DNA from: a virus
Direction: 5' to 3' (one strand)
Virus record (IMG/VR): IMGVR_UViG_3300028563_000033
Span: 1-42,304 of that record
DNA: 42,304 nt
Shown: positions 1 through 7,474 of the stretch, in pieces
Layout: every line of letters begins with the position of its first letter
Position numbering within the stretch: the stretch's first letter is position 1
Translations under genes and position numbers: made by a program
The notes under the pieces: generated by a model
The model's input: only the letters and a program-made list of their open reading frames with translations
The model's database searches: none
What the model was told of the DNA's origin: nothing

Positions 1-326
1 TCATCTGTATGGTCATGCACTGTTGACCGGGGGGCCGTATTGTATTGATTCCAGATGTTCGCCCTCATGCGGCCTCTCTTCCAGATTGGACATGTGGAAA
101 CGACTGGCCTAACAACCAAGCCAAAAAGGCCTCGTTCCCGTCGTTCCCGCGTAAAATTGTGTGGAAACACCTAAAAACAAGCCTAAACAGGGCGCAAAGC
201 AGTCGTTCCCGACCCTCTCTCTCTAAAGAGAGAGAGAGGGTACGGAACGGGAACGACGCGTTGCTCCACCCCTGTTTGGTCGTTCCTGAGTATGATGGGA
301 ACGACGGGAACGACATGAATTTGGCT
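1..326. other. Non-coding region with candidate replication origin
   Basis: No convincing gene is seen here; the open frames that cross it have no recognisable protein features. It holds repeated TCGTTCCC octamers in both orientations, two copies of TGTGGAAAC (93-101 and 160-168) that differ from the inverted DnaA box TGTGGATAA at two positions, an A-rich stretch near 150-190, and a perfect hairpin at 212-241. It lies directly downstream of the replicative helicase gene. Iterons, DnaA-like boxes and an adjacent helicase are the usual components of a theta-type phage origin; the assignment is inference. Confidence 0.5.
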
Positions 327-370
327 CTAAACATCGTTCCCGCCTTGCTCCGGGAACGACTCGGGAACGA
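132..370. repeat. Iteron-like array of TCGTTCCC octamers
   Basis: Nine exact copies of TCGTTCCC or its complement GGGAACGA lie at 132-139, 141-148, 203-210, 249-256, 297-304, 306-313, 334-341, 352-359 and 363-370, with a one-mismatch copy at 280-287. Several pairs are spaced 9 or 11 bp apart. The last three copies fall inside the end of the helicase gene and encode part of its C-terminal tail. The density is far above chance for an 8-mer. An initiator-binding iteron array is the favoured reading; a repressor-binding array is the alternative. Confidence 0.7.
212..241. repeat. Perfect 13-bp CT/AG hairpin
   Basis: Positions 212-224 (a CCC followed by CT repeats) pair perfectly with 229-241 around the tetraloop AAAG. 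It sits in the middle of the octamer array. Neither strand has a following T run, so it is not a standard rho-independent terminator. Cruciform extrusion at an origin or a single-strand initiation site are possible roles; neither is shown. Confidence 0.75.
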
Positions 371-2024
371 CTTTTGGTGCCTCGAAGGGCAAAGCTGACT
401 GACCGTTCTGGATTACCAGTCTCACGCAGCCACGAGCTGAGCCAGTCCGGTCAATCGTTATCTCGTTGCTCTCAATCAAATGGTCGAACGCGTACCAGAC
501 GTCGGCTTTTCGGAATCCGGACAGATGCGTGTTGAACAGCCAATCCCGGGACTTCGCGGATCCTCCAATGTCGCGCAGCTTGAGCACGATGGCGTCGTGC
601 AGGTTCGGTCGCTCAGTAGGGACATGGTCGTACTTCTTGGCCCTCTTGCCTCCACGCTGGCTGACCATCGCCTCACCGAGCGCAGCGGCCTCGGGCTCGG
701 TAGCAAGCCTCAAAGTCCCGCCAAGGCCCTTCTCAGTCTGCTGAATCAGCCACCGGTCGCCAAAGTGGGGCGCCATGTTGTTTTTGACATTGCTCATCAA
801 GATGCCTCGCAGCGTTTCGAACTGAAAAGCGGTCAGGCTCGTGTTCGAGCGAAAGCCGTCCTGAATGCCAGTCACACCGCGTGCGTCGCTCTTGCCGTTC
901 TGCCCGCTGGTCTTGCTCGAGTGGTGGGCGTTGATGACGGTGGGCGTGCCCGGTAGCGCGCACAGCGTTTCGACTGCGGCTACGTAGGAGGTGGCTGCGC
1001 TGTTGTCCTTCTCGACGTCGGGCCCGGCGAATCGTGAGAGGGGATCCATCACGACGAGGGCAAAACCCGCCTTGCTCCTTTCTGAGACTTTAGTGAGTTC
1101 TTGCCGGAATTGAGTGAGAAACGGCATGCGTTGGAAATCGTTGCGCGTGCCGTTACCAATGACGTTGACGACCTGACCCATCAGCGGCTTGGTGTAGATG
1201 TTATGCGCGGCGTCGCGTCTTGCCTCGTCACTCAACCCAAACGAGTTGTAGGCGCGCCATAGGTGGATCTGCATCAGCTGCTTGTCGGACTCACCACAGC
1301 ACAGAGCAACACAGCCTGGTGTTTGCACCTTGAAACCGCACCAAGGGAGTCCGAGTGCGACCGCAACCGCGAGCTGGCACAGCATCGTCGTTTTGCCGGT
1401 ACCGCCACCAGCTGACAGCAGGGCAGCGCGTCCGAGCGGTATTGCACCGTGGTTGCCTTCGCACATATCGTCACGTAGCAACCACTCGATAGGAGGAGGC
1501 TCTTCGACTGGGTTGCACATCTCATCTGCCCATTCACCGATAGCGATTGCAGGGCTGGGTCGATAGAGCTCCACACGTTGCGCCGTGTTCTCAACGGCTG
1601 CGAACGCATCCTCGACCGAGTTGGTTTCGAGCGTTGCAACGAGCATGCGCGCTTCGTTGAGTAGTGCACGCTTTTGCCAGAGCTCACGCGTTTGCTCTGC
1701 CCACGAGATGGCACCCGAGAGCACGGCGGCAGGGGTTTCAAGTTCGAGCTCGAGCAGGAACTTAGAGCCACCGGACTCTTCCAGCTTGCCCATCTGCTTG
1801 AGCTTGCGACCGACGTTTGGGCCGTTGACCTCATCGTCACGGCTCACCAGCTGTATGGCTTGTGCGACAATCTGATGTTTCGCAAAGCCAAAGTGATTCG
1901 GTGCAGTAACCTCGAATATCGGCTCAGCGAACGTCGGATCGTAGAGCATGGCACCGAGCAACGCGCGCTCGATTCCTGCGTCGATGAGTAATTCGCGCGC
2001 AATGGGTCCGGGTTCGTCACTCAT
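327..2024 (-). CDS. Replicative DNA helicase, DnaB N-domain plus RepA-type ATPase
   Basis: A 565-aa protein expected to unwind DNA at the phage replication fork. Residues about 15-130 resemble the DnaB N-terminal domain (IERALLGAMLYDP start). Residues about 195-430 form a RecA-fold ATPase of the RepA/AAA_25 type, with Walker A AGGGTGKTT at 205-213, Walker B FALVVMD at 321-327 and the NAHHSSKTSG stretch at 365-374. The C-terminal 100 residues look like a winged-helix segment followed by a tail encoded partly by the iteron array. Start and upstream stop overlap as ATGA (2021-2024). It is the last gene of the early operon and abuts the candidate origin. Confidence 0.85.
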   Translation of the reverse strand: MSDEPGPIARELLIDAGIERALLGAMLYDPTFAEPIFEVTAPNHFGFAKHQIVAQAIQLVSRDDEVNGPNVGRKLKQMGKLEESGGSKFLLELELETPAAVLSGAISWAEQTRELWQKRALLNEARMLVATLETNSVEDAFAAVENTAQRVELYRPSPAIAIGEWADEMCNPVEEPPPIEWLLRDDMCEGNHGAIPLGRAALLSAGGGTGKTTMLCQLAVAVALGLPWCGFKVQTPGCVALCCGESDKQLMQIHLWRAYNSFGLSDEARRDAAHNIYTKPLMGQVVNVIGNGTRNDFQRMPFLTQFRQELTKVSERSKAGFALVVMDPLSRFAGPDVEKDNSAATSYVAAVETLCALPGTPTVINAHHSSKTSGQNGKSDARGVTGIQDGFRSNTSLTAFQFETLRGILMSNVKNNMAPHFGDRWLIQQTEKGLGGTLRLATEPEAAALGEAMVSQRGGKRAKKYDHVPTERPNLHDAIVLKLRDIGGSAKSRDWLFNTHLSGFRKADVWYAFDHLIESNEITIDRTGSARGCVRLVIQNGQSALPFEAPKVVPESFPEQGGNDV

Positions 2025-2458
2025 CGGGAAAGCCTCAGTTCGTCAACAACATCAGCAGGTGGCCTAAAGAATCGCTCTTGCCCACGACACTTCACGAAGG
2101 GGCACTTGCGTCGGTTCGCAAGCATGAATCCGAAGCGCTGCCCATCGCGCCAGGGCGAAGTGTAACCAGTGACGCAATCAACAATGTCAACGGCTCCGAC
2201 GATGCCGCCCACCTGCATCGACTTGAACGGAGGCACGCGTATCAACTCAGTGCGTCCGAGTTCACGAGTCGCCTCATAGATGCTGAACACTGCTTGATTC
2301 TGGACGGCAGCAGGACACGAGCTCGACACATGGATCAGCACGGGCCCTCGGTATTCGGTGGACCATGAGCGGTTCTCGACGCACTTCCACCACGCTTCGG
2401 GGAGCTCGAATATTGCCCACGCCCACGGTGCTTTGACGGACAGGGCCAGAATGCTCAT
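2021..2458 (-). CDS. ASCH-domain protein
   Basis: A 145-aa protein whose N-terminus (LSVKAPWAWAIFELP, then ENRSW and YRGPVLIHVS) matches the ASCH fold, a PUA-like RNA- or modified-nucleotide-binding domain common in phages. The start at 2458 is chosen because it overlaps the upstream stop as ATGA; a longer open frame to 2554 adds residues unlike the family. It lies between the Cys-cluster protein and the helicase in the coupled early operon. The target is unknown; some ASCH proteins are RNases or m4C-nucleoside amidohydrolases, but no function can be assigned here. Confidence 0.75.
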   Translation of the reverse strand: MSILALSVKAPWAWAIFELPEAWWKCVENRSWSTEYRGPVLIHVSSSCPAAVQNQAVFSIYEATRELGRTELIRVPPFKSMQVGGIVGAVDIVDCVTGYTSPWRDGQRFGFMLANRRKCPFVKCRGQERFFRPPADVVDELRLSR

Positions 2459-2958
2459 TCTTCGGGCTCCCATTCGCAGCCATCCCAGCCCAGCGCCGCG
2501 AGTTCTTCGGGCGACCACATAAATGCACCTTGCCAGTGCGCCATCGACCAGCACTCGTACTCAGCGCACTCGGCTGGTTTCACTTCGTGAACTTTGCAAC
2601 CATCGATTGAACTGAAGAACACGCAAGGCGAATCGGCTGACCATGTCTCTTCGGCTATGAGCCACTTACCAGCAAATTCTTCGACTTGATGGTGACGCAA
2701 CAATACCGGGTGATTCGTCCCTCGACCGTCAACCACTGCGCAGTACTTGAGAAAGAACTCATGAGGGCCGAGACCGAAGTGCACCGCAAGCCTAAGCAGG
2801 TCCGCTTGAGTCAATGCGCCCGGTCCCTTCAGGCAGCAGTTACCCGACTTGCAGCATTCGTTTTTGAGTTGCTTGAGCGCCGGCGGATGCTCTTCCTCGT
2901 ACAGACGCAACCGACGTCGCTGATTCTCTCGCCAAAGCACCGACTGATACGCGCTCAC
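2455..2958 (-). CDS. YkgJ-like cysteine-cluster protein
   Basis: About 167 aa with a metal-binding Cys pattern: ECCKSGNCCLKG near the N-terminus and CVFF, GCKVHEVKPAECAEYEC further on, as in the YkgJ family of small zinc/iron cluster proteins. The GTG start at 2958 gives a GTGA overlap with the upstream stop and has a G-rich ribosome site; an ATG at 3000 is possible and would overlap the upstream gene by 46 bp. The biochemical role of YkgJ proteins is not established. It is part of the coupled early operon. Confidence 0.7.
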   Translation of the reverse strand: MSAYQSVLWRENQRRRLRLYEEEHPPALKQLKNECCKSGNCCLKGPGALTQADLLRLAVHFGLGPHEFFLKYCAVVDGRGTNHPVLLRHHQVEEFAGKWLIAEETWSADSPCVFFSSIDGCKVHEVKPAECAEYECWSMAHWQGAFMWSPEELAALGWDGCEWEPEE

Positions 2959-3350
2959 GGTTTGACCCCCATCGTCTCGAGCAGACTCGGTGCCAGCCAT
3001 CGTCGCGCATGCGCATCAATGACCCTGCCCAGTTCGTGTATTCCCTCATCCACGCCACCTGCATCGAGTCGTTCTGTCTCTCGACAGACGACATAGAGCC
3101 GGCTCCACGGTTGCGAAAACCGCTTTTGACGCATGAGTTGCTCTTGGCTCAACCTACCCCGCTTGGTCTTGTTCTCGATCTCGACACTCAGAGGACCAAT
3201 AGAACCAATGAGATCTGGGCCACCTTTGCCGCCTACCGGCGCGTGATACGAATCGCTATAACCTGTCTTATTGTTCTCCCATTGACCCCACGGGTAATAA
3301 CGATCCTGCAACCACAAGCGGACGTTTGCATCGAATGCGCGCTCGCTCAT
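2955..3350 (-). CDS. Small PD-(D/E)XK / VRR-NUC-like nuclease
   Basis: 131 aa. The segment GGKGGPDLIGSIGPLSVEIE followed by NKTKRG has the GPD...(V)EIEnK arrangement of Holliday-junction-resolvase-like and VRR-NUC nucleases, with the Asp in GPDL, the Glu in EIE and the following Lys as the likely metal site. In phages such proteins cut branched DNA or flaps. The start at 3350 is set by an ATGA overlap (3347-3350); the longer frame to 3620 is a shadow of the upstream gene. The motif is seen directly; substrate is inference. Confidence 0.6.
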   Translation of the reverse strand: MSERAFDANVRLWLQDRYYPWGQWENNKTGYSDSYHAPVGGKGGPDLIGSIGPLSVEIENKTKRGRLSQEQLMRQKRFSQPWSRLYVVCRETERLDAGGVDEGIHELGRVIDAHARRWLAPSLLETMGVKP

Positions 3351-3733
3351 GGTGTCGGGTCCCAATCTCGAATCAGTTTGCAAACGTGGTTGATTGCAGC
3401 GACATTGCGAGCCCATACGGTTGACACTGGGGTATCGCAGAACAAGTCGTTTGGTTTTAGCTCCAAGTACCAGTAGTGCCCGACGGGTTCGATCTCCTTT
3501 TGGACGCGTGGTAAGTACCCAACCGCTAGGGGTCGCAGATACCGCAATAGGTGCTCGAGTTGCGCATCGGGAACGTTGCCGCTGACAATGACGTACGGAT
3601 CGCAGCCGTGACCCGCACATGAGCCTTCCGTCGTGAAACCCTGGTCGTTCAGTACGTCGCAGAGCTCTATGATTTCAGGGTCGATCTTCTCTTCCCAGTT
3701 CGTATCGAACCGCACTGTTTTCCAGTCGCTCAT
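3347..3733 (-). CDS. Phage protein with SCAGHG motif
   Basis: 128 aa, function unknown. It contains GFTTEGSCAGHG, a Ser-Cys-x-Gly-His pattern found in many small phage proteins and loosely like the Tyw3-type signature. Aromatic residues (GHYWYLEL) suggest a compact alpha/beta fold. The start at 3733 is chosen from the ATGA overlap with the upstream stop at 3730; an upstream ATG at 3760 would add nine residues. It lies in the coupled early operon between a zinc-motif protein and the small nuclease, so a role in DNA or nucleotide metabolism is possible but unsupported. Confidence 0.6.
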   Translation of the reverse strand: MSDWKTVRFDTNWEEKIDPEIIELCDVLNDQGFTTEGSCAGHGCDPYVIVSGNVPDAQLEHLLRYLRPLAVGYLPRVQKEIEPVGHYWYLELKPNDLFCDTPVSTVWARNVAAINHVCKLIRDWDPTP

Positions 3734-3975
3734 AGCGTCCGCTCCACGTGGTAGCTGCAAAAGCTGGTTCCGTCTTGCTTTACCGTTCCGAGTCCGTGGA
3801 TGCTATTACACACGTACTCACCGACAGGACGAATAAACTTATCGCACGTAATGCACACGGGTGGCTTCGGAGAGTAGGCCACATCAGTCTCACGCACGGC
3901 CCGCAACGTGAAGTACTGGCGCTGCATCATCATGTCGGGTCGAACGTAGATAACCGGTAATTGTCGCGGATTCAT
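3730..3975 (-). CDS. Small zinc-motif protein
   Basis: 81 aa, unrecognised. It has CITCDKF, then C at EYVCN and CSYH near the end, a spacing that could bind one zinc ion. The start at 3975 overlaps the upstream stop as ATGA (3972-3975); a frame extending to 4053 is probably read-through of the neighbour. Methionine-rich PDMMMQ follows the N-terminus. It is one of several small Cys-containing proteins in this operon. Confidence 0.5.
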   Translation of the reverse strand: MNPRQLPVIYVRPDMMMQRQYFTLRAVRETDVAYSPKPPVCITCDKFIRPVGEYVCNSIHGLGTVKQDGTSFCSYHVERTL

Positions 3976-4154
3976 GATGGTGCTCCCTGTGCGTTCTTGC
4001 TTCCGCGCTTCTGCGATCGACGACAGCCATCGTTGAAAGGATGCGCGTCCCAAAATGGCGTTTCTTTCGCTTGCCCATAGATAGGCTCGAGTCCAAGGAC
4101 GGCGCGAATTGCGTCAACCAATGCATGGTCGGAAGCAATGTAGCGGTCACTCAT
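3972..4154 (-). CDS. Small hypothetical early protein
   Basis: 60 aa starting MSDRYIASDH, with no recognisable domain. The N-terminal half (ALVDAIRAVLGLEP) is a likely amphipathic helix and the C-terminal third is basic (CRRSQKRGSK). Both ends are joined to neighbours by ATGA overlaps (4151-4154 and 3972-3975), which is the main support for it being a gene. It directly follows the SF2 helicase. Confidence 0.5.
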   Translation of the reverse strand: MSDRYIASDHALVDAIRAVLGLEPIYGQAKETPFWDAHPFNDGCRRSQKRGSKNAQGAPS

Positions 4155-5530
4155 CTTCGCACCTGGCCCCACGACATACCGTCAGGCATGCACCCAAAAC
4201 GCGCCTTGTACTGAGCCACGGCCCATCCAATTCGAAACCGCTTCACATTGGCAATCGCCTTGACTCGTGCCCACTCCGCACATTTCTCTTCGGGCGTTGC
4301 GTCGCGAACAATCGGATTGATGCCGAATTGCGACTTGTACGTTTTGACGAGCCACCAGAGCGGTTTGCCCTCGGCTACCTGTTGCGCGCGCATGCGAGCA
4401 AGGGCAGCATCTTTCGCGTGCTGAACCGTCTCGCGACCGTCGAACACCTGCTCGAGCTCCTCGTCGAACACCTGCACGGGTAGGCTACGTCGCTCTGTCA
4501 CGAAGCCACAGATCGGACACTTGCCAACCCACGACTTGCAGACGCCGCCACATGCGATGCACTGGCGCAGCTTGAGCACGTTTGCGCGCCTGATTGCCTT
4601 GCCCTCGATAGAGTAGGCTCGGTCCTCGGTGGGCAGCCCAAACTTGCGATAAGCTCCCGCAAGGTCAATGAGCACGCAGTCGGTCTTGCTCCGATGCATG
4701 CGCAGGCCTCGACCGACGATCTGAAGGTAGAGCGCCATTGACTCGAGATTGCGCGCCAGCAAGAGGCACGACACCTGCGGAATGTCCACGCCCTCGGTCA
4801 ACAGGTGGACGTTCCACAACACCGTAATATCTCCGCGCGCGAAGGCTTCGAGCTTGCCTCGTCGCACGGTGGGCTCGTCCTCGCCCGTGATGTAGTCGCA
4901 TCGAATGCCGGCCGCTTGGAACTGCTCGGCCCAAATGCGCGCTTGCTCGATGCTTGGTGCATAGGCGAGCGTGAGTCTCTTGGTTCCGTGGTCCTTCCAG
5001 GCTTTGAGCGGATCGACTGCTAGTCCACCAGTATCGGGTCCACCGAACACCTTACACTGACAGATGTGACCCTGCTCTATCAGTTGCGAGTACTGCGCGG
5101 CCACCACGATGCGATCGAATAGGCCCTTGAGTGCCTTACCGTCTGCTCGTGCCGGTGTCGCAGTGAGCCCGATTCGACGCTTGTGCACAATGGTCTTTTG
5201 AATCTCGCTCCACTTGTCCGCGGCGTAGTGGTGACACTCATCTATGATCAACCAGTCGCAGTCGTAGGGCTTGAGTGACTGGATAGTAGTAACGACGATC
5301 TCCTGAAGGCCACCCCAGCCGTGCGCGTTGAATGCACGGTCCAGGGTGGCCTTCGCTTGCGCTACCAGCTCCTCACGATGCGCGACCCAGCAGATGCGCC
5401 CGCCGAGTCTTGCGGCGAGCTCGGCGCCCATGGTGGTTTTTCCAGAACCTGTCGGACTGACAAGGCACACGTTCAACTCGTCGGACAGAATATCAGTAAC
5501 GGCCGCTATCTGGTAGTCGCGGAGCTGCAT
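4151..5530 (-). CDS. SF2 DEAD/DEAH-box helicase
   Basis: 459 aa with a full superfamily 2 motif set: Q-like MQLRDYQ at the start, Walker A SPTGSGKT at 25-32, DECH at 97-100, LTATPAR at 122-128, TEGVDIPQ at 245-252 and motif VI QIVGRGLR at 270-277. A zinc ribbon follows (CIACGG at 324 onward, CPICG at 338-342), and the C-terminal 110 residues are unassigned. This architecture resembles the ResIII/SSL2-like helicases of many temperate phages, which assist replication or recombination. It starts 3 bp after the upstream gene and ends in an ATGA overlap. Confidence 0.88.
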   Translation of the reverse strand: MQLRDYQIAAVTDILSDELNVCLVSPTGSGKTTMGAELAARLGGRICWVAHREELVAQAKATLDRAFNAHGWGGLQEIVVTTIQSLKPYDCDWLIIDECHHYAADKWSEIQKTIVHKRRIGLTATPARADGKALKGLFDRIVVAAQYSQLIEQGHICQCKVFGGPDTGGLAVDPLKAWKDHGTKRLTLAYAPSIEQARIWAEQFQAAGIRCDYITGEDEPTVRRGKLEAFARGDITVLWNVHLLTEGVDIPQVSCLLLARNLESMALYLQIVGRGLRMHRSKTDCVLIDLAGAYRKFGLPTEDRAYSIEGKAIRRANVLKLRQCIACGGVCKSWVGKCPICGFVTERRSLPVQVFDEELEQVFDGRETVQHAKDAALARMRAQQVAEGKPLWWLVKTYKSQFGINPIVRDATPEEKCAEWARVKAIANVKRFRIGWAVAQYKARFGCMPDGMSWGQVRR

Positions 5531-5533
5531 CGG

Positions 5534-5815
5534 TTATTCCTTGGTATCGGCAAACAACGGCAGTGAATCGGAAGAGCGGTGTTGCTTCGCGTTTGGGCAA
5601 GTCGCGAAGTGGGACGTGTACTTGCGACCACCTAGGCGCCGACATTGACTCGCGAGCTCTATAGGACTCTCCACGTGCACGGCTCTAGCGTCTTCCGTAA
5701 CGTAGAATTTACCGTCAGAGTCCGGCACCGCATCGAACGGCATCGGCTTACCCGTGGACTGTATCGTGGCGAACACGATTGCCGCCTTGCAGCTGGTGCA
5801 TTGAGTGACCTTCAT
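5534..5815 (-). CDS. Small zinc-finger-like protein before the helicase
   Basis: 93 aa with CTSCKAAIVF at the N-terminus and C, H and C residues in the C-terminal half (SQCRR, TSHFATCP), consistent with a single zinc site. Phages often carry a gene of this pattern (a small metal-binding protein with a 'GK-P-DA' turn, here GKPMPFDAVPD) just before a helicase or polymerase. Start at 5815 overlaps the upstream stop as ATGA. The role is unknown. Confidence 0.65.
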   Translation of the reverse strand: MKVTQCTSCKAAIVFATIQSTGKPMPFDAVPDSDGKFYVTEDARAVHVESPIELASQCRRLGGRKYTSHFATCPNAKQHRSSDSLPLFADTKE

Positions 5816-6138
5816 AGCTCTGGCTCCTCGCCATCAGTATTCCGATCGTCCTCGCTGTCCGTGCTCTCAGGTAGCCCAATACCAATCGTTGAATAGTAGT
5901 GAGCCCATAGCCCACCGATGCGCGTGCGTACCTTATCTTCGGTCTCTTCGTGCAGCCCATAGAACGCACTGGGCGAGTAAAGATGCGTTTCCGCGTACAA
6001 CTCAACGCCGTCAGCATCGGTCGACTTTTTCGGGTGCGGCACCTGCACCCGAATCATCTGCACGCCGGCAAATGACACCTCAGTTACGAGCCCATGGTGT
6101 TGTCGGTGCCCCATGAGCTCGATAGTTCCCCATGTCAC
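5812..6138 (-). CDS. Hypothetical early protein with acidic tail
   Basis: 108 aa. The N-terminal part (GTIELMGHRQHHGLVTEVSF, then IRVQVP) is beta-rich and resembles a family of short phage proteins of unknown function; it includes YSPSAFYGLHEETE. The last 20 residues are strongly acidic. ATGA overlaps join it to both neighbours (5812-5815, 6135-6138). No catalytic motif is visible. Confidence 0.55.
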   Translation of the reverse strand: MTWGTIELMGHRQHHGLVTEVSFAGVQMIRVQVPHPKKSTDADGVELYAETHLYSPSAFYGLHEETEDKVRTRIGGLWAHYYSTIGIGLPESTDSEDDRNTDGEEPEL

Positions 6139-6776
6139 GGCTCACCCCACGAGATGCCAACGAGCTTGCCGTCCTTGACCTCGACGGTGGTAGGTTTCTC
6201 GAGCGCGATCACGTGACCGGGCAGCACCCAGAGAGCGAACGCGTGACGACCAAATTCGGCAAACGCTTTGATGCGAGCTGCCTTGTCGTCTTCGACTTCG
6301 ACGATGCCGATCTCAACTGGGAATAGGTAGAACGCCGTCCAGTCGGTGTCCCCGAGTGAGTCCCAGAGTGAGGCCCCGAGTGAGTCCCCGAGTGAGTCCC
6401 CGAGTGAGGCCCTGAGTGAGGCCCTGAGTGAGGCCCCGAGTGAGGCCCCGAGTGAGGCCCTGAGTGAGGCCCAGAGTGAGGCCCCGAGTGAGTCCCCGAG
6501 TGAGTCCCCGAGTGAGTCCCCGAGTGAGGCCCAGAGTGAGGCCCCGAGTGAGTCCCCGAGTGAGTCCCCGAGTGAGGCCCCGAGTGAGGCCGCCTCTTGA
6601 GGTGTCTTTACCCAATGGATCTCATACTTGACCAGTGCCGGGGCCACTATCACCGAGATCGCCGACTCCGCTACTGTCTTGTTAGTGACGGTACTAGTGG
6701 CCGCGTCGAACATCCGCTGACGGAACTGCTCGAGGGTAAGTTGCTGCTCGTCGGTTAGCTTATCGAGTTTGGCCAT
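6135..6776 (-). CDS. Protein with 20 tandem SLG-x tetrapeptide repeats
   Basis: 213 aa. Residues about 63-142 consist of repeats Ser-Leu-(Gly/Trp/Arg)-(Ala/Asp), encoded by twenty 12-bp units. They are flanked by an N-terminal helical part (LTDEQQLTLEQFRQRMF) and a C-terminal part (WTAFYLFPVEIGIVEVEDDK) that both look like ordinary globular sequence. Similar W/S/L tetrapeptide arrays occur in scattered bacterial and phage proteins without known function; the regular spacing suggests a solenoid or helical array. Start 6776 shares a TAATG junction with the upstream stop. Copy number probably varies between relatives. Confidence 0.75.
   Translation of the reverse strand: MAKLDKLTDEQQLTLEQFRQRMFDAATSTVTNKTVAESAISVIVAPALVKYEIHWVKTPQEAASLGASLGDSLGDSLGASLWASLGDSLGDSLGDSLGASLWASLRASLGASLGASLRASLRASLGDSLGDSLGASLWDSLGDTDWTAFYLFPVEIGIVEVEDDKAARIKAFAEFGRHAFALWVLPGHVIALEKPTTVEVKDGKLVGISWGEP
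6349..6588. repeat. Twenty tandem 12-bp units, consensus (g/t)ccccgagtgag
   Basis: Twenty contiguous copies of a 12-bp unit run without interruption. Variation is confined to the first base (g or t, giving Ala or Asp in the minus-strand protein) and the fifth base (c, t or a, giving Gly, Arg or Trp). The unit length is a multiple of three, so gain or loss of units preserves the reading frame. It is not a CRISPR: there are no spacers. Confidence 0.97.
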
Positions 6777-7474
6777 TACGCGAAGTCCTCGGGGCGCGTG
6801 TTGAGGTCTTGGTTTTTCTCGTTCGACGATCCGTAATTGTCATCGACGATGCCCGAGCCGTCGTCATCGACAGATTGTGGCTGAGCTACTGGGGCCACCT
6901 CTCGCTCACCGTCGGCCAACGTGTACCCTTCTTCACACTCGCGAGCCGTCATTGCCCGAGGCTCTTGCAGTTGCTTCGGGGGGCTAGTGTCCGTGCGTAC
7001 TTCACGCACCTGCATCAGCTTGTAATCGAACACCCGCTGGCACCTAACATCGCGGTATTCAGCTTCGTCACCAATCTCGTCCGCTAGATTGTTGATGTCC
7101 GCACTTGCCCTCGCAATGTCGGTCTCGATCGACTTCTTCTTCTTGTCCCATTCCTCCTTTTCAGTCGTCAGCATCGCTTCACTGAACTTGACCGTGCGTC
7201 GCAATTCCTTCATTCGGCGACCGCGATCGGTGACTTGGGCATGCGTCAACGTGCAAGGCAGACGACGATCAAAGTTGATAACTTGAACCTCGTTTGCCGG
7301 TCGCGCTCCCTTGGCCATGAGGGCTTCACCGATGGTCGCCTGCAGTGGCTTCGGTGTGTCGTTCTCTTCGTTCGGCTCCTGCTCAGCGCTCGACTTCTTT
7401 TTGGCCTTGCTTGACTTGGCCCCGTGCGTGCCGTCTTTTTTGTTGCTGGGTGTGGTGGTCTTCGTTCGTGCCAT
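6776..7474 (-). CDS. Basic/coiled-coil early protein
   Basis: 232 aa, unrecognised. The first 35 residues are Lys/Thr/Ser-rich and disordered, residues about 85-135 are charged and helical (FSEAMLTTEKEEWDKKKKSI), likely a coiled coil, and the C-terminal 60 residues are acidic. A GAGGAG ribosome site lies about 10 nt before the ATG at 7474. Its first 92 bases overlap the end of the preceding gene in another frame. The helical part resembles the short alpha-helical proteins that phages encode near their replication genes, but this is only a general likeness. Confidence 0.65.
   Translation of the reverse strand: MARTKTTTPSNKKDGTHGAKSSKAKKKSSAEQEPNEENDTPKPLQATIGEALMAKGARPANEVQVINFDRRLPCTLTHAQVTDRGRRMKELRRTVKFSEAMLTTEKEEWDKKKKSIETDIARASADINNLADEIGDEAEYRDVRCQRVFDYKLMQVREVRTDTSPPKQLQEPRAMTARECEEGYTLADGEREVAPVAQPQSVDDDGSGIVDDNYGSSNEKNQDLNTRPEDFA

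Noticed and set aside
212-241. Rho-independent terminator after the helicase
   Set aside because: The stem is perfect but no T run follows on either strand, and its A/G-C/T composition is unlike a terminator.
45-398. Open frames over the octamer array
   Set aside because: Sequence is unlike protein, overlaps the end of the helicase gene, and has no ribosome site or coupling.
6349-6588. CRISPR array
   Set aside because: Units are 12 bp and contiguous, with no spacers and no cas genes nearby.
6313-6615. Alternative frames through the 12-bp repeats (GLTR and SPSE repeats)
   Set aside because: The repeat unit contains no stop in several frames, so these open by default; only the SLG-x frame has normal protein on both sides and coupled junctions.
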